Source: CAZCZY01 sp964503525 (GTDB taxonomy: Bacteria; Patescibacteriota; JAUYIX01). From it: a DNA stretch of 5,623 nucleotides. Position 1 is the first letter of the stretch. Each line of letters opens with the position of its first letter. The stretch lies in NCBI GenBank assembly GCA_964503525.1, contig CAZCZY010000027.1:1-5623 (forward strand), in the 5' to 3' direction. Shown here in pieces: positions 4,987-5,623 of the stretch. The position numbers were made by a program, and so were the translations under genes. Below the pieces are notes generated by a model. The model saw only the letters and a program-made list of their open reading frames with translations, did no database searches and was not told where the DNA came from.

Positions 4987-5015
4987 TTTATAGCAATCGC
5001 CAGCGTTACAGTCAA
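4987..5015 (-). promoter_or_regulatory. Consensus sigma-70-type promoter of the 79-aa gene
   Basis: TTGACT (5015-5010) and TATAAA (4992-4987) on the minus strand are exactly 17 bases apart, each one base from consensus. Transcription would start near 4980, about 32 bases before the GTG, leaving room for the AGGAGG site. It is the best promoter in the window and predicts high expression. Confidence 0.8.
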
Positions 5016-5041
5016 GATTTCTGTGACGCGATTACAATTTT

Positions 5042-5623
5042 CTAGTTTTTATAGAGATCCTCGGCCGGAATAAAACCATGGGTTTCAAACACAGAGGCAT
5101 CGTCGCTATAAGAATCCTCGATAAATTCCATCGTCGCGGTATAAAGCTCGGCGCTATAGATAATTGGACCTAGCCCCGAAGCATTATGGAGCGTTCGCTC
5201 CGTACCCAAAAACGCAAATGTGTCCGCGTCGAAGTAAATAGAATTTTCGCCTATGATCTTGGGTGAGCCGTTAAGCTGCAACACATGCACATCACGTCCA
5301 CGCCATTCTGTTCTACCTGCATATTCCAGGCGAGGCTCAGACTTCAGGGTTTGGAAAAATTCAAAGCGACGAACAGGATCAAACAGCGTTTCTGCATTGG
5401 TCAAAATACTAAGCATGCGATAGTCAGCCATCTCTTCCTCCGTGGGCTCATTTTGCGCATCCGTGCTGGGCCCACCACCTCGACCCCACGCCGTTGGCCC
5501 ACCACCGAGGATTTGCGTTTGCAATGCAACATCCTTTTGTTCTGCCACAAAGTTTTCAGCTTGCTCCATTGCAAATTTTTCCAGAGGCCCACCCGGTTTC
5601 AGAATGGCACCAATTGGTAAGAA
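5042..5623 (-). CDS. C-terminal part of an unknown protein (193 codons visible), possibly LolA/RseB-like
   Basis: The reading frame stays open to the window edge (visible part starts FLPIGAILKPGG), so the true start lies beyond 5623 and the ATG at 5569 is probably internal. The visible part has a glycine-rich stretch (GGGPTAWGRGGGPS) and then an acidic segment. A region follows that looks like beta strands: EYAGRTEWRGRDVHVLQL, then SIYFDADTFAFLGTER. The pattern 'modified substrate, R-G-R-D-V-x-V-L, Y-F-D-A-D-T' resembles the strand pairs of LolA/RseB-type lipoprotein-sorting or sigma-regulator domains, which act outside the cytoplasm. That comparison is from memory of the fold and is weak. 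The signal peptide, if any, would be off the window. The stop is 26 bases before the next promoter and no terminator is seen. Confidence 0.7.
   Translation of the reverse strand, partial: FLPIGAILKPGGPLEKFAMEQAENFVAEQKDVALQTQILGGGPTAWGRGGGPSTDAQNEPTEEEMADYRMLSILTNAETLFDPVRRFEFFQTLKSEPRLEYAGRTEWRGRDVHVLQLNGSPKIIGENSIYFDADTFAFLGTERTLHNASGLGPIIYSAELYTATMEFIEDSYSDDASVFETHGFIPAEDLYKN

Noticed and set aside
5285..5620. A 111-codon open frame on the plus strand at the right edge.
   Set aside because: It overlaps the minus-strand frame that shows protein-like composition and runs past the window edge. No start signal is seen.

Overview
The window looks like a piece of a bacterial chromosome with compact, almost entirely minus-strand genes. 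It is of mid GC and has tRNA genes that encode their 3' CCA. Most recognisable parts are housekeeping: four tRNA genes, a tRNA remnant, ribosomal protein bL33 and PurF. A membrane-bound initiating sugar transferase and three genes I do not recognise complete the set. The lineage cannot be fixed from this sequence. A reduced or uncultivated bacterium such as one of the Patescibacteria/CPR would fit, but that is a weak guess based on the odd tRNAs, the orphan genes and the scattered housekeeping genes.

Layout in the direction of minus-strand transcription, from high to low coordinates: (1) the C-terminal 193 codons of an unknown, possibly exported protein (5623-5042); (2) a self-contained unit for an unknown 79-residue protein with a good promoter, a strong Shine-Dalgarno sequence, a GTG start and a rho-independent terminator (5015-4640); (3) tRNA-Tyr with its own promoter (4638-4507); (4) an unknown 279-residue soluble protein (4477-3638) with an extended -10 element and no leader; (5) a second, nearly identical tRNA-Tyr (3577-3491) with damaging changes; (6) tRNA-Thr on the plus strand (3384-3458), the only confident plus-strand gene; (7) a tRNA-Gly remnant (3336-3290); (8) purF with a terminator (3171-1758); (9) rpmG (1692-1537), apparently leaderless, followed after 8 bases by the sugar transferase (1528-122) and then tRNA-Trp (74-1).

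The parts Tyr / Gly / Thr(GGT) ... rpmG ... Trp are those of the widely conserved bacterial cluster tRNA-Tyr, tRNA-Gly, tRNA-Thr, tuf, (rpmG), tRNA-Trp, secE, nusG. Here that cluster seems to have been broken up. purF lies where tuf would be expected, a glycosyltransferase sits between rpmG and tRNA-Trp, tRNA-Thr is inverted, tRNA-Gly is degraded, and tRNA-Tyr is duplicated around an unknown gene. On this reading secE and nusG should lie just beyond position 1. No CRISPR array, transposase, integrase or defence gene is visible. The most interesting points are the dispersed translation locus, the decaying tRNA-Tyr duplicate, the two leaderless-looking promoters, and a PurF that keeps only two of the four cysteines expected for its iron-sulfur cluster.
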